A stretch of 64,000 bases of DNA from NCBI RefSeq assembly GCF_000424985.1, contig NZ_AUKX01000011.1, positions 1 to 64,000 of the forward strand, in the 5' to 3' direction. This document shows positions 17,625-27,433 of the stretch, in pieces (position 1 is the stretch's first letter; each line of letters begins with the position of its first letter). A program made the translations under genes and the position numbers. The notes under the pieces were generated by a model. That model was not told the origin of the DNA and did no database searches. It worked only from the letters and a program-made list of their open reading frames with translations. The DNA comes from Arenibacter latericius DSM 15913 (GTDB lineage Bacteria; Bacteroidota; Bacteroidia; Flavobacteriales; Flavobacteriaceae).

Positions 17625-17938
17625 TTTTAGTAATGGTTGTTTTTGGTGGTTATGTTGTGTAATAATACCTTTAGATTAAAGAAGCATATAGCTTATATCT
17701 AATTATTTAAACTTATAAATTTTGTCAAATTCATAAATAGGAAATTTGATAATTGATAAGTTTTCATTTTAAGCCTTAGCATGGTGAGGCGTGTAAAATA
17801 TGGGGCAAAAAACTAGAACACCGATTAACCTTATATAAGACTAAGGATATTCTCGTTATTTATAAATCTATAAAAAAAAGCGCGACAATTCTAAAATTGT
17901 CGCGCTTATGTGGTCAAAGCTGTTTATTTGTTGATTGA
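17625..17938. other. Intergenic region between the histidine kinase and secA
   Basis: Contains the upstream region of the kinase (about 17625-17870, no consensus promoter seen) and the secA terminator. No further gene is visible. Confidence 0.6.
17878..17907 (-). terminator. secA terminator
   Basis: A perfect 13-bp stem (AAGCGCGACAATT with AATTGTCGCGCTT) and a 4-nt loop, followed on the minus strand by eight T residues. It lies about 30 nt after the secA stop. Confidence 0.93.
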
Positions 17939-20900
17939 TTACTCTTCAATCAACACCCATTCTCCCTTTATTAATAGGGGTTCGGCCTGCTTATATTTTA
18001 CCGTTTTGCTTTCGCCAGACATTACATTCTTTATAGTTACTCGTTCATTACGCCCAATCTTAGCCTTTTCCCTAACTATAGTTTCTGTAACTTGTGGTCT
18101 ACTAGACTGGTTTTGTCCGACAGCCCTGTTCTGAGCTGCCATCTCATCACTATTTGGAATCTCCTCCTTAGAGGTTTTTAAGTTTTCCTTAGGTCTGCTT
18201 ATGTTTCTAGCCTCTTGGATCTCATTACTTTGATTAGGTAACTCTCCTTTGAATAAAAAGGAAACAATTTCTTTGTTTACTTTTTCAATCATTTGTTTAA
18301 AGAGCTCAAATGCTTCAAACTTATAAATAAGCAAAGGGTCTTTTTGTTCGTGTACTGCCAATTGGACTGATTGTTTTAATTCGTCCATTTTTCTAAGGTG
18401 AGTCTTCCAAGAATCATCAATGATGGCCAAGGAAATATTCTTCTCAAAATCGGTTATCAATTGTTCTCCATTGGTGTCGTAAGCCTGCTGAAGGTTAGTA
18501 ACTACATTCAGGGACTTTATACCATCCGTAAAGGGAACAACAATTCTTTCAAAGTTATTGGCATTGTCCTCATACACGTTCTTAATAACAGGAAATGCAA
18601 TGGCTGCATTACGCTCCATTTTATTTTTATAATGCTCGTAAGTAGCCTTATAAATGATATTTGACAATTCCTGTACTCCCATATTTGTAAACTCTTCTTC
18701 GCTGATAGGAGAGGTGATGGAAAAATATTTTATAAGTTCAAACTCAAAGTTCTTGTAGTCGTTAGCCCCTTTGTTGGTTTCTGTGATCACCTCGCAGGTA
18801 TCATAGATCATGTTGGCAATATCTACTTTTAAGCGCTCACCTTGTAGGGCGTGGCGTCTTCTTTTGTAGATAACTTCCCTTTGGGCATTCATTACGTCAT
18901 CATACTCCAATAGTCTTTTACGGATACCAAAGTTGTTTTCTTCTACTTTCTTCTGCGCGCGCTCAATAGATTTGGTCATCATGGAATGTTGAATTACTTC
19001 TCCTTCTTCCAATCCCATTTTGTCCATCATTTTAGCTACTCTGTCCGAGCCAAATAAACGCATCAGGTTATCTTCCAAGGAAACGTAGAACTGCGAGCTT
19101 CCTGGATCTCCTTGTCTTCCAGATCTACCTCTTAACTGTCTATCTACCCTTCGAGAATCATGACGTTCTGTTCCTATAATAGCTAGACCGCCTGCTTTCT
19201 TAACTTCGGCGCTTAACTTAATATCTGTACCACGACCCGCCATGTTGGTGGCTATAGTCACTACCCCAGCATTTCCTGCCTCAGCAACAATATCTGCCTC
19301 TTTTTTGTGCAATTTAGCGTTAAGGACATTGTGAGGTACCTTTCTTATGTTTAACATTCGAGAAAGTAATTCCGATATTTCTACGGAGGTTGTTCCAATC
19401 AAAACTGGCCTTCCAGCCTGGGATAATTTGGTAACCTCTTCAATAATGCCGTTATATTTTTCGCGTTTGGTCTTGTAAATTAAATCCTGTTTATCGTCTC
19501 GAGCAATTGGTCTGTTAGTAGGAATCTCTACAACATCTAGCTCATATATTTCCCAGAATTCGCCTGCTTCGGTAATAGCAGTACCCGTCATTCCCGAAAG
19601 CTTGTTATACATTCTAAAATAGTTCTGTAAGGTTACAGTTGCAAAGGTTTGGGTCATTGCCTCAATCTTTACATTTTCCTTAGCTTCAATAGCTTGGTGT
19701 AATCCATCAGAATACCTACGGCCATCCATAATACGACCGGTCTGTTCGTCTACAATCATCACCTTATTGTCCATGACTACGTATTCTACATCCTTTTCAA
19801 AAAGGGTGTATGCTTTTAAAAGCTGGTTCATGGTATGGATTCTTTCGCTTTTAATGGCAAAATCCTTAAACAATTCTTCTTTTAGTTCTGCTTCTTTATT
19901 AATCTCAAGATCTTGACCTTCAATTTTAGCAATTTCATTACCAATATCTGGCATCACAAAGAAATCCTTATCTCCTTCACCAGAGAGGTATTCCACTCCT
20001 TTTTCCGTAAGTTCTATCTGATTGTTTTTCTCATCAATCACAAACCAAAGCTCCTCATCAATTTGGTGCATTTCTCTGTTGTTGTCTTGCATGTAGTAAT
20101 TCTCAGTCTTTTGCAGCAACTGTTTAACACCTTCTTCACTTAGGAATTTAATTAGAGCCTTATTTTTTGGTAATCCCCTATATACTCTTAATAGAAGAAA
20201 TCCTCCTTCTTTGGTATTGCCTTCGTGAATTAACTTTTTTGCTTCGGCCAAGACTCCAGTTAAAAATGCCTTTTGCTTACTTACAATATCCCCAACTTTT
20301 GGTTTAAGCTCGTTAAATTCGTGACGATCTCCTTCTGGCACTGGACCAGAGATAATTAAGGGAGTACGAGCATCATCTACAAGAACAGAATCTACCTCAT
20401 CCACAATGGCAAAGTTATGTGGTCTTTGTACAAGATCGGATGGGGTATGGGCCATGTTATCCCTTAAGTAATCAAACCCAAACTCGTTATTGGTACCGTA
20501 GGTTATATCTGCATTATATGCTGCTCTTCTTCCATCAGAATTTGGCTGATACTTATCAATACATTCTACAGATAGTCCGTGGAACTCAAATATAGGAGCC
20601 ATCCAAGCGCTATCTCTTTTTGCTAAGTAATCGTTCACGGTAACCAAATGAGCACCATTCCCAGTAAGGGCGTTTAGGTATAGGGGTAGGGTAGCCACCA
20701 AAGTTTTACCTTCTCCAGTTTGCATTTCTGCGATTTTTCCTTGGTGTAAGGCAATTCCACCAATCAACTGCACGTCGTAGTGGACCATATCCCAAGTAAC
20801 TTCTTTTCCTGCAGCATCCCAGGAATTTTTCCAAATTGCCTGCTCTTCACTTAAAGTTACATAGTCCTTAATGCCAGATAATAACCTGTCATTCTCGGAA

Positions 20901-21298
20901 GCCGTAACGGTTAGAGTTTCGTTATTTGCAAACCTTTTGGCTGTTTCCTTTACAACGGCAAAAGCCTCTGGAAGTATTTCATTTAAAGTAGCTTCAGAGG
21001 TTTTGTATATTTCTTCTTTTAACTTGTCTACTTCTCCATAAATATCTTCATTCTTATCGATGTCCGTGGAAGCTTTTACCTCTTCTAAAAGTGCGTTTAT
21101 CTTATCTTGGTTTTCTTTGGTCGCCTCCTTAATCTTATTCTTGAAAAAGATGGTTTTCTCACGAAGCTCATCGTGGGAAAGTTTTTCTAACTGTGATTCA
21201 AAGGACTTTATTTGATCTACCAAGGGCTGCATGCTTTTTACGTCTTTCTTGGACTTATCGCCTACAAATGCCTTTATTATGGAGTTTAAAAAATTCAT
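17939..21298 (-). CDS. secA: Preprotein translocase ATPase SecA
   Basis: The Sec motor ATPase, 1119 aa. Walker A GEGKT is at 195-199 in [15 protein letters not shown]. The DEAD-type box is [16 protein letters not shown], and the second nucleotide domain has NMAGRGTDI and [13 protein letters not shown]. It is far longer than the 840-900 aa of E. coli or B. subtilis. The extra sequence is largely a Lys/Glu-rich block after the [11 protein letters not shown] segment (about 330-490) and an N-terminal coiled insert near 60-100, as seen in Bacteroidota SecA. The C-terminus lacks the zinc-binding Cys motif and ends in a basic tail. A hairpin (21320-21339) lies in the leader. Confidence 0.97.
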   Translation of the reverse strand: MNFLNSIIKAFVGDKSKKDVKSMQPLVDQIKSFESQLEKLSHDELREKTIFFKNKIKEATKENQDKINALLEEVKASTDIDKNEDIYGEVDKLKEEIYKTSEATLNEILPEAFAVVKETAKRFANNETLTVTASENDRLLSGIKDYVTLSEEQAIWKNSWDAAGKEVTWDMVHYDVQLIGGIALHQGKIAEMQTGEGKTLVATLPLYLNALTGNGAHLVTVNDYLAKRDSAWMAPIFEFHGLSVECIDKYQPNSDGRRAAYNADITYGTNNEFGFDYLRDNMAHTPSDLVQRPHNFAIVDEVDSVLVDDARTPLIISGPVPEGDRHEFNELKPKVGDIVSKQKAFLTGVLAEAKKLIHEGNTKEGGFLLLRVYRGLPKNKALIKFLSEEGVKQLLQKTENYYMQDNNREMHQIDEELWFVIDEKNNQIELTEKGVEYLSGEGDKDFFVMPDIGNEIAKIEGQDLEINKEAELKEELFKDFAIKSERIHTMNQLLKAYTLFEKDVEYVVMDNKVMIVDEQTGRIMDGRRYSDGLHQAIEAKENVKIEAMTQTFATVTLQNYFRMYNKLSGMTGTAITEAGEFWEIYELDVVEIPTNRPIARDDKQDLIYKTKREKYNGIIEEVTKLSQAGRPVLIGTTSVEISELLSRMLNIRKVPHNVLNAKLHKKEADIVAEAGNAGVVTIATNMAGRGTDIKLSAEVKKAGGLAIIGTERHDSRRVDRQLRGRSGRQGDPGSSQFYVSLEDNLMRLFGSDRVAKMMDKMGLEEGEVIQHSMMTKSIERAQKKVEENNFGIRKRLLEYDDVMNAQREVIYKRRRHALQGERLKVDIANMIYDTCEVITETNKGANDYKNFEFELIKYFSITSPISEEEFTNMGVQELSNIIYKATYEHYKNKMERNAAIAFPVIKNVYEDNANNFERIVVPFTDGIKSLNVVTNLQQAYDTNGEQLITDFEKNISLAIIDDSWKTHLRKMDELKQSVQLAVHEQKDPLLIYKFEAFELFKQMIEKVNKEIVSFLFKGELPNQSNEIQEARNISRPKENLKTSKEEIPNSDEMAAQNRAVGQNQSSRPQVTETIVREKAKIGRNERVTIKNVMSGESKTVKYKQAEPLLIKGEWVLIEE

Positions 21299-21319
21299 AA
21301 AATATATTATTATTAATGA

Positions 21320-21339
21320 AAAGTCCTATTGCGGACTTT
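21320..21339 (-). other. Short hairpin in the secA leader
   Basis: A 7-bp stem (AAAGTCC with GGACTTT) with a 6-nt loop about 20 nt upstream of the secA start. Position suggests a leader structure; no mechanism can be assigned. Confidence 0.35.
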
Positions 21340-21405
21340 CGTATATGTGCTTGCCTATTTGCTAGGTTTAGTAATAGCATTAAGCAATTTCAAATTTACG
21401 TAAAA

Positions 21406-21429
21406 AAAAAGCCTCTTATGAGACTTTTT
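21406..21429 (-). terminator. Terminator between the DUF2795 gene and secA
   Basis: A 10-bp stem with one mismatch (AAAAAGCCTC with GAGACTTTTT) and 4-nt loop. On the minus strand the stem ends in a T-run (TTTTTTTTT). It lies about 20 nt after the DUF2795 gene. Confidence 0.75.
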
Positions 21430-21450
21430 TGTTGTAATTCCGTTAATATT

Positions 21451-21675
21451 CTAATATTCGTCTTCGTTCCAAAGGTAATCTTCTTCGGTAGGATAGTCGG
21501 GCCAAATTTCTTCAATTGACTCATAGATTTCCCCTCCTTCTTCTTCCATAGATTGTAGGTTCTCGACAACCTCCAAGGGGGCACCGGTTCTAATTGAATA
21601 ATCTATCAACTCATCTTTGGTTGCTGGCCAGGGTGCATCACTTAAATAGGATGCTAATTCTAAAGTCCAATACAT
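21451..21675 (-). CDS. DUF2795 domain small acidic protein
   Basis: A 74-aa very acidic protein. The N-terminal half, YLSDAPWPATKDELIDYSIRTGAPLEVVENL, is a typical DUF2795 three-helix domain. The tail is rich in Glu/Asp (IWPDYPTEEDYLWNEDEY). Function is unknown; I recall it beside secA in other Flavobacteria, but a terminator separates them here. It has one of the best promoters in the window. Confidence 0.88.
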   Translation of the reverse strand: MYWTLELASYLSDAPWPATKDELIDYSIRTGAPLEVVENLQSMEEEGGEIYESIEEIWPDYPTEEDYLWNEDEY

Positions 21676-21699
21676 CGCAATAGTATATTATAATTTTTG

Positions 21700-21729
21700 C
21701 AAAAGTAATTTTTAAAGTGTAATGTGCAA
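21700..21729 (-). promoter_or_regulatory. Promoter TTG-N19-TACTTTTG for the DUF2795 gene
   Basis: On the minus strand TTG (21729-21727) and TACTTTTG (21707-21700) are exactly 19 nt apart, a full Bacteroidota consensus. The gene starts 25 nt downstream. Confidence 0.78.
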
Positions 21730-21806
21730 GTTATTTCGCTTGAAATATAACTATTTTATCAACATTATGTCACTTTTTTTGATTTTTTTCAAAAGCTAGT
21801 TAAATT

Positions 21807-22385
21807 TTATTGTTCCTTTTTCTCAGGAATCCATAAAACTTCTTCTGCTTTAAGTTGTTTGGACAAGTTTCGTGCCAACACAAATAAAAAATCAGAAAGT
21901 CGGTTAATATATGCCATTAAGGTAGTATCTACTGCTGATGTCTGATGAAGTTGTGCTACTAAGCGCTCCGCTCTACGACAAATTGTTCTAGAAATATGAC
22001 AATATGACACGGTAGGATGACCCCCAGGAAGTATAAAATGAGTCATAGGAACTAAGCCTTGTTCCATACGATCAATCTCTACTTCTAAAAATTCTAAATC
22101 ACTCGAATTTATTTTGGGAATGTTTAGGCGGTCTTTTCCATTTTTTAATTTTTCCTTTTTAGGATCAATGGCTAACAAAGCTCCAATGGTAAAAAGCTTT
22201 TCCTGGATGGTTTTTAAAATTTCTTTACTTATGGGATCTATTTTTTGATCCCTTATAAGGCCTATCCACGAGTTTAATTCATCTATTGTCCCGTAACTTT
22301 CTATCCTAATGTGATGTTTGGGTACTCTGGTTCCGCCAAATAATCCCGTTGTACCATCATCTCCCGTTTTGGTGTATATTTTCAT
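21807..22385 (-). CDS. PduO-type ATP:cob(I)alamin adenosyltransferase
   Basis: A 192-aa enzyme that attaches the adenosyl group to cob(I)alamin. The N-terminal signature MKIYTKTGDDGTTGLFGG is the ATP-binding loop. The segment YGTIDELNSWIG is conserved, and CRRAERLV with NRLSDFLFVLAR carries the conserved Arg and Asn/Asp residues of the active site. Length is normal. It supplies cofactor to the B12-dependent mutase implied by meaB at 9367. Monocistronic. Confidence 0.95.
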   Translation of the reverse strand: MKIYTKTGDDGTTGLFGGTRVPKHHIRIESYGTIDELNSWIGLIRDQKIDPISKEILKTIQEKLFTIGALLAIDPKKEKLKNGKDRLNIPKINSSDLEFLEVEIDRMEQGLVPMTHFILPGGHPTVSYCHISRTICRRAERLVAQLHQTSAVDTTLMAYINRLSDFLFVLARNLSKQLKAEEVLWIPEKKEQ

Positions 22386-22502
22386 TATAATAAGTTATTG
22401 TTGTAGATAGAAATGTAAATATCCTTAAAGGTATAAGTTAAACTGGATTTGGAACGTTAAACCCATTGTAGGTTTGTTGATGTGTAATAAGGGTAGTGTT
22501 GC

Positions 22503-22664
22503 TTAATTTTCTTTTTCTTCCCTTGATTTATTTCGGTTTTCCTCTCTGTAGCTCTCCATGAATTTTCTTGATTTTCTATCCTTATTTTTCTTTCTGGTCA
22601 TACCTTGAGTCATAAAAAACACGATTGCTAATGCTGCCAGAACGATGTATATTGTATAATCCAT
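22503..22664 (-). CDS. 53-aa single-helix membrane protein, function unknown
   Basis: A short ORF starting at the ATG at 22664: an N-terminal membrane helix (DYTIYIVLAALAIVFFMTQG) followed by a strongly basic then mixed-charge tail with many Lys, Arg and Glu (KKNKDRKSRKFMESYREENR). The topology is typical of real small bacterial membrane proteins, and the frame fills an otherwise empty gap. A TAAATTTG sequence (22676-22669) lies 5 nt upstream, which would give a nearly leaderless transcript. Not recognised as a named family. Confidence 0.6.
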   Translation of the reverse strand: MDYTIYIVLAALAIVFFMTQGMTRKKNKDRKSRKFMESYREENRNKSREEKEN

Positions 22665-22709
22665 TATTCAAATTTAGGAATTTCTTGTCAGAAGTGTGAA
22701 GGTAAGGGG

Positions 22710-23210
22710 TTATACTCTAATTTTAAAATCTTCCTTGGCCTGCTCTTTTCTAAAAAAAAGTAAACCTCCATAAAACATATCTATGCTTACAGACACTTTT
22801 TCTAGTTTTTTTAAAGTTTTCCAATAGTCAGTTCTATTCTTATCGCTATAGATGTGTGGAATATAAATAATGCTATTGTTCTTAATCTCTGGGTTGTTTA
22901 ATACGTATTGGTCTAGGGTTTGTTGGGTAAGGGTTTCCAAGTAAATTAAATCAGGCAAACTGTCAGAAATAGAAATCTCTCTTAACGTAAGTTGCTTATT
23001 GATTTCTTTTTCATCCCCTACCAATTGTACTTGTTTTAAAGAAAAATAATCTAATGTTTTTAATAAGATTGCAAGGCTTTTAGATGTTTTGTAATAAGGT
23101 GGTTTGTAAAGGCTTTTGGTAATAAAACTATATACAAAAGGGGAGTGAACACCGTGTTGATTAGTGGCGCTTAGCCAAAATTTTATTTTTGAAAATAATC
23201 TATAGCGCAT
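22710..23210 (-). CDS. Shrunken relative of a class I SAM-methyltransferase family, cofactor motif missing
   Basis: A 166-aa protein. The start (RYRLFSKIKFWLSATNQHGVHSPFVY) and the end (VSIDMFYGGLLFFRKEQAKEDFKIRV) match a Bacteroidota family of class I methyltransferases that is normally about 240-260 aa. The middle, where the glycine-rich SAM-binding ELGTSLG-type motif should be, is missing; only a short segment (VQLVGDEKEINKQL ... PDLIYLE) remains. The reading frame is intact, so this is either an in-frame-shortened protein with a new, non-catalytic role or a decaying gene. It is probably not a working methyltransferase. Confidence 0.75.
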   Translation of the reverse strand: MRYRLFSKIKFWLSATNQHGVHSPFVYSFITKSLYKPPYYKTSKSLAILLKTLDYFSLKQVQLVGDEKEINKQLTLREISISDSLPDLIYLETLTQQTLDQYVLNNPEIKNNSIIYIPHIYSDKNRTDYWKTLKKLEKVSVSIDMFYGGLLFFRKEQAKEDFKIRV

Positions 23211-23270
23211 TTCAGTATTTTCCGCTTTAACTTAACCTTAAATTATTTATGTAATTTTTTTAACCTGATC

Positions 23271-25139
23271 TTACAATGAAAGTTCAAACCAACGCTCTGT
23301 TTTCTTGTCTATTTCTTCTTCTATTTCACTTAGCTGAATGGAGAGTTCGGTGATTTTATCTCCAGAAAGCGTAGCATCTGTGAACTTATTTTGAATTTCT
23401 ATTTTTTTAGCTTCTAATTTTTTAATATCCTTTTCTAGTTGCTTAAATTCCTTTTGCTCTAAATAGCTTAGTTTTTTCTCCTTGTCAGGCTGATTTCTGT
23501 TGGGTTTAGACTCTTTTGGTTCGCTTTCTTTTTGCTTTGCAGCTCTATTATCCTGTTCTATGCTATCCTCATAGGTTCTGTAGTCAGAATAATTACCTGG
23601 GAAATCTTCAATCTCTGCATTGCCTTTAAAAACAAATAAATGATCTACGATTTTATCCATAAAATAACGGTCGTGAGATACTACCATGAGGCAGCCAGGG
23701 AAATCTAAGAGAAAACTTTCCAAAACATTTAGGGTAACTACATCCAAATCATTGGTAGGCTCATCTAGGATTAGGAAATTTGGATTTTGGATAAGTACTG
23801 TACATAGGTAAAGACGTTTACGTTCTCCTCCACTAAGTTTTTCTACAAAATCGTATTGCTTTTTCCGATCAAATAAAAAGCGCTCCAGCAATTGTTGGGC
23901 AGATATCTGTCTCCCTTTTAAGAGTGGAATATAATCTCCATACTCTCTGATGACATCAATTACTTTTTGTCCTTCCTTTATTTTTATACCGCCCTGAGTA
24001 TAATACCCAAATTTGATGGTTTCCCCAATAATAACTTTACCACTGTCTGGTGTATCTTTTCCTGTTATGATGTTTAGAAAAGTAGATTTTCCCGTTCCAT
24101 TTTTTCCTATAATTCCAATCCGTTCTCCTTTTATAAAGTTGTAGTTGAAATTATCTAAGATGGGTTTGTCAGGATAGGCTTTAGAGACTTTAATGAGCTC
24201 TACAACCTTGCTTCCCATGCGCTCCATGTTAATTTCTAGTTGGATCTCATGCTCACTTCTACGCTTGTTGGCTCTATCTTTTATGTCTTGGAAATCGTCT
24301 ATTCTAGACTTAGACTTGGTGGTACGTGCTTTAGGTTGTCTACGCATCCAATCTAACTCCTTTTTGTAGAGAAGTTTAGATTTATGCTGTTCTACTGCTT
24401 CCTGCTCTATCCTAGCTTCCTTCTTTTCTAAATAATAGGAGTAATTCCCTTTATAGTTGTACAATTGTCCATTGTCTAACTCTATAATTTCATTACACAC
24501 TCGCTCTAGGAAATACCTATCGTGGGTCACCATAAATAAGGTGAGGTTTTCTTTAGCGAAATACTGCTCCAACCATTCAATCATTTCTAAGTCTAGGTGG
24601 TTGGTAGGCTCATCTAAAATAAGAAGGTCTGGCCTATTTATTAATGCATTGGCCAATGCTATTCGTTTCTTTTGCCCTCCAGATAATAGGCTTACCTTTA
24701 TAGATAGGTCTTCTAATTTTAACTTAGATAAAATTTGCTTGTATTGGGTTTCAAAGTCCCATGCGTCATAGCGTTCCATTGCCTCAAACGCCTTTTGGTA
24801 TGCATCTGTATCCTCTGGATCTGCTAGGGCATGCTCGTAGTTCTGAATTACCTTTAGTACTTCGTTGTCCGAAGCGAAAATAGTTTCTTCTATAGTTAAA
24901 TTTGGATCTAGGTTAGGCTCTTGTTCTAAAAAGGAGATTCTTATCCCTTTCCGCATGTTAACTTGGCCAGTATCGGAAGAGTCTCTGCCCGCAATAATAT
25001 TTAATATGGAGGTTTTACCACTACCGTTTTTTGCGATAAAGGCAATTTTTTGTCCCTTGTTAATCCCAAAAGAGATTTCTGAAAAAAGGGTCAACTCGCC
25101 AAAAGATTTGGAAAGGTTTTCTACAGTGAGAAGATTCAT
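23271..25139 (-). CDS. ABC-F family ATPase (Uup-like)
   Basis: A 622-aa soluble protein with two ABC ATPase domains and no membrane helices. Domain 1 has Walker A KNGSGKTS and LSGGQKKR; domain 2 has Walker A GKNGTGKST and LSGGERKR. Both have LDEPTN Walker B boxes. A linker of basic, coiled character (about 240-310) joins them, and the C-terminus is a Lys/Glu-rich coiled coil (about 545-620), which favours Uup among ABC-F proteins. Such proteins act on the ribosome or on branched DNA rather than in transport. Located 8 nt downstream of the DUF4105 gene, likely one operon. Confidence 0.92.
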   Translation of the reverse strand: MNLLTVENLSKSFGELTLFSEISFGINKGQKIAFIAKNGSGKTSILNIIAGRDSSDTGQVNMRKGIRISFLEQEPNLDPNLTIEETIFASDNEVLKVIQNYEHALADPEDTDAYQKAFEAMERYDAWDFETQYKQILSKLKLEDLSIKVSLLSGGQKKRIALANALINRPDLLILDEPTNHLDLEMIEWLEQYFAKENLTLFMVTHDRYFLERVCNEIIELDNGQLYNYKGNYSYYLEKKEARIEQEAVEQHKSKLLYKKELDWMRRQPKARTTKSKSRIDDFQDIKDRANKRRSEHEIQLEINMERMGSKVVELIKVSKAYPDKPILDNFNYNFIKGERIGIIGKNGTGKSTFLNIITGKDTPDSGKVIIGETIKFGYYTQGGIKIKEGQKVIDVIREYGDYIPLLKGRQISAQQLLERFLFDRKKQYDFVEKLSGGERKRLYLCTVLIQNPNFLILDEPTNDLDVVTLNVLESFLLDFPGCLMVVSHDRYFMDKIVDHLFVFKGNAEIEDFPGNYSDYRTYEDSIEQDNRAAKQKESEPKESKPNRNQPDKEKKLSYLEQKEFKQLEKDIKKLEAKKIEIQNKFTDATLSGDKITELSIQLSEIEEEIDKKTERWFELSL

Positions 25140-25147
25140 TTATAATT

Positions 25148-26329
25148 TTATTTTAAACGGGTTGATTGCTGAAAATAGTTCCATAAAAAAAGATATCTTA
25201 TTCCAAGCATAATAAGTAACGGTGCTATTAGTGGGGAAAAGGATTGAATATTAAAAATCCATAAAATCACTGTTAGTACCAGCATCGCCAATAGCAATAT
25301 TAAATATTTGGGAAGCCATGAAGCCTCCGTATTTTTTTTAAAGAGTATAAAAGCAACTATGGTGTTCAATGGGAAAACCCATAGTATATTAAAGTTATAT
25401 ACTGTTGCTGTATGGTCAGTAAAGAACCATAAAAACAGTAACAATATTCCTGCTAGTCCAGTTATGATAAACAATCCAAAATCTAAGACTCGACTTCTTA
25501 CTTTGTTTTTATAGTTTAAATAGGTGATGATAATAACTAATAACAATAGTGATAATATCCAAAATAGGGGAGTGGTAATAAAGTTAGTCCCTGCTTTACG
25601 TTCTTTAGGATTAATGATTGTTCGCTCTTTACTCACTAGTTTGGAACGGCCTAAAGTGGAATTGCCTAATTGTTTCATCACATAATCGGGCAAAAACATA
25701 TGTTCCTTGTTAGAGGCTGTTTGGTCTATAACCGAACCTAAGGCCAGATCTATCCCAAAGTTAGACCAAGAATTTAAGGTTAATTTTTGATGTAGCAATT
25801 CTCGAAAAGTGTATTTTTCCTCTAATTGGTCTTCAAAATGCAATTTGGTGCCTAGAGTTTCTTCAAGGACATCTCCAATTTTGGTTGCACAGTTATTGTA
25901 AAAGAAATCGTATTTATAATCCCTGTTTTCTGGTAGGTGATTAATTTCAAGGAATTTGTATAGTTTGTTTTTTTGAGCAAGATCAAGATCCAGCTGCTGT
26001 TCCTTAACCCATCTGTTTTCTAATTCATAGGCATATAAAAAGTAGGGTGTTTCCTGCTTACTGAGGGAATAAAACAAATTGCCCTTGGCAAAATCCACAT
26101 AAAACATTGGGGGGTTAAAATCAAAGGTACCATAGTTGTAAACTACATCAATTCCTTGCACGGGATCTTGTACTCTAAAAGCGCTATGACCAAAGGTGGT
26201 ATACAGATCGTCACCAGCCCCACAAGTGAGTACGCTTATTTGTGCATTGGGAGATATCTGGCTCTGTTGAGCACCACAGAATATGGAAATACTGAAAAAA
26301 AATAAAAATATTTGATTTTTTAACCACAT
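25148..26329 (-). CDS. DUF4105 membrane protein, candidate lipoprotein N-acyltransferase (Lnb-like)
   Basis: About 393 aa from the ATG at 26329 (a longer frame to 26371 lacks support; MWLKNQIFLFFFSISIF is a proper signal). The exported DUF4105 domain has GHSAFRV with a His, NYGTFDF, and NNCATK with a Cys, a His/Cys pair placed as in NlpC/P60-like thiol enzymes. The C-terminal third holds about five membrane helices. DUF4105 proteins in Bacteroides have been linked to N-acylation of lipoproteins (Lnb). With many lipoproteins in this window and no apolipoprotein N-acyltransferase Lnt seen here, that is a reasonable but unproven role. Confidence 0.82.
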   Translation of the reverse strand: MWLKNQIFLFFFSISIFCGAQQSQISPNAQISVLTCGAGDDLYTTFGHSAFRVQDPVQGIDVVYNYGTFDFNPPMFYVDFAKGNLFYSLSKQETPYFLYAYELENRWVKEQQLDLDLAQKNKLYKFLEINHLPENRDYKYDFFYNNCATKIGDVLEETLGTKLHFEDQLEEKYTFRELLHQKLTLNSWSNFGIDLALGSVIDQTASNKEHMFLPDYVMKQLGNSTLGRSKLVSKERTIINPKERKAGTNFITTPLFWILSLLLLVIIITYLNYKNKVRSRVLDFGLFIITGLAGILLLFLWFFTDHTATVYNFNILWVFPLNTIVAFILFKKNTEASWLPKYLILLLAMLVLTVILWIFNIQSFSPLIAPLLIMLGIRYLFLWNYFQQSTRLK

Positions 26330-26552
26330 ATTGTAATGGGAGAGGTTATTAGTAGCCGATAATTGTCGCAAATATCGAATAAATAAAAGGATTTAAGAAC
26401 ACCGGGTGGCCGGATTATAAAAAAGTACATATATTTTAACAGCTTTTTTTAATAAGTGGTATTTTTACCCCTATTTACCTATCTTGGTTCTATATGATTT
26501 AAAGATCCTTGTTACGGTTAGGTACAATATTTTACAAAAGAAATCTAAATCT

Positions 26553-27317
26553 ATGAAAAGGCATATACCAAACTTTATTACTTTGTTAAACGTACTTTGC
26601 GGTTGTATTGCAACTGTATTTGCGGTGAAAAATCAATTGGAGATTGCAGCCCTTTTTGTTTTTTTAGGGATTTTTTTCGATTTCTTTGATGGCTTGGCAG
26701 CCCGAGCCTTAGATGTTAAAAGTGAATTGGGATTGCAGTTAGACTCGTTGGCTGATGTAATTACTAGTGGATTAGTTCCTGGAATTGTAATGTATCAATT
26801 GTTGAGTATGGCTATCCATGGGGGGTGGAATACCGGAGCAACTTCCGTAGTAACGGAAACATTTACAGAAAGTATTTCTGAGATGTCATGGTTCCCTTTC
26901 TTGGGATTTTTAATCACTATGGGGTCCGCTTATCGCTTGGCAAAATTCAATATTGATGAAAATCAAACTTCCTCTTTTGTAGGATTGCCAACGCCCGCAA
27001 ATGCCATGTTAATATTGTCTTTTCCGCTGATTCTTAGGTATCATAATAATGACCTCTTAAATGATATTATCCTTAACGATGTCTTTTTAATAGTCACAAC
27101 ATTGTTGAGTACCTTTTTATTAAATGCTCCTATTAAGTTGTTTGCCTTAAAGTTTGACAATTGGAGCTTTAAGGAAAACGCGTTGCGATATATCTTTATC
27201 GTAGTGAGTTTAGTGCTGATATTAACCATTAAGTTTATGGCTATCCCAGCAATTATATTCCTATATGTATTAAGCTCTATAGTAATTCAGTTAGATAGCA
27301 GAAAAAAAGTGGAATAG
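26553..27317 (+). CDS. pssA: CDP-diacylglycerol--serine O-phosphatidyltransferase
   Basis: A 254-aa membrane enzyme making phosphatidylserine, the precursor of phosphatidylethanolamine. The CDP-alcohol phosphotransferase motif DGxxARx8Gx3Dx3D is complete (FDGLAARALDVKSELGLQLD then SLAD). About seven hydrophobic helices. The frame is open to 26484, but the ATG at 26553 (MKRHIPNFITLLNVLCG) matches the family N-terminus and is chosen. Divergent from the DUF4105 gene, convergent with lptB. Confidence 0.95.
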   Translation: MKRHIPNFITLLNVLCGCIATVFAVKNQLEIAALFVFLGIFFDFFDGLAARALDVKSELGLQLDSLADVITSGLVPGIVMYQLLSMAIHGGWNTGATSVVTETFTESISEMSWFPFLGFLITMGSAYRLAKFNIDENQTSSFVGLPTPANAMLILSFPLILRYHNNDLLNDIILNDVFLIVTTLLSTFLLNAPIKLFALKFDNWSFKENALRYIFIVVSLVLILTIKFMAIPAIIFLYVLSSIVIQLDSRKKVE

Positions 27318-27433
27318 CTGTTATTCTTTAAAGATTTCTTGCTAAGAGAGATATTTCCTAGGAATAATATTAGCTAAATATGCTAAGGTCTAAGTGAGTA
27401 TTTTAGTAAAGGGGCGGCAGACTATAAAAACTA

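Noticed and set aside
27355-27364. TTCCTAGGAA perfect palindrome between pssA and lptB
   Set aside because: Short, no loop, lies between convergent gene ends and has no regulatory target.
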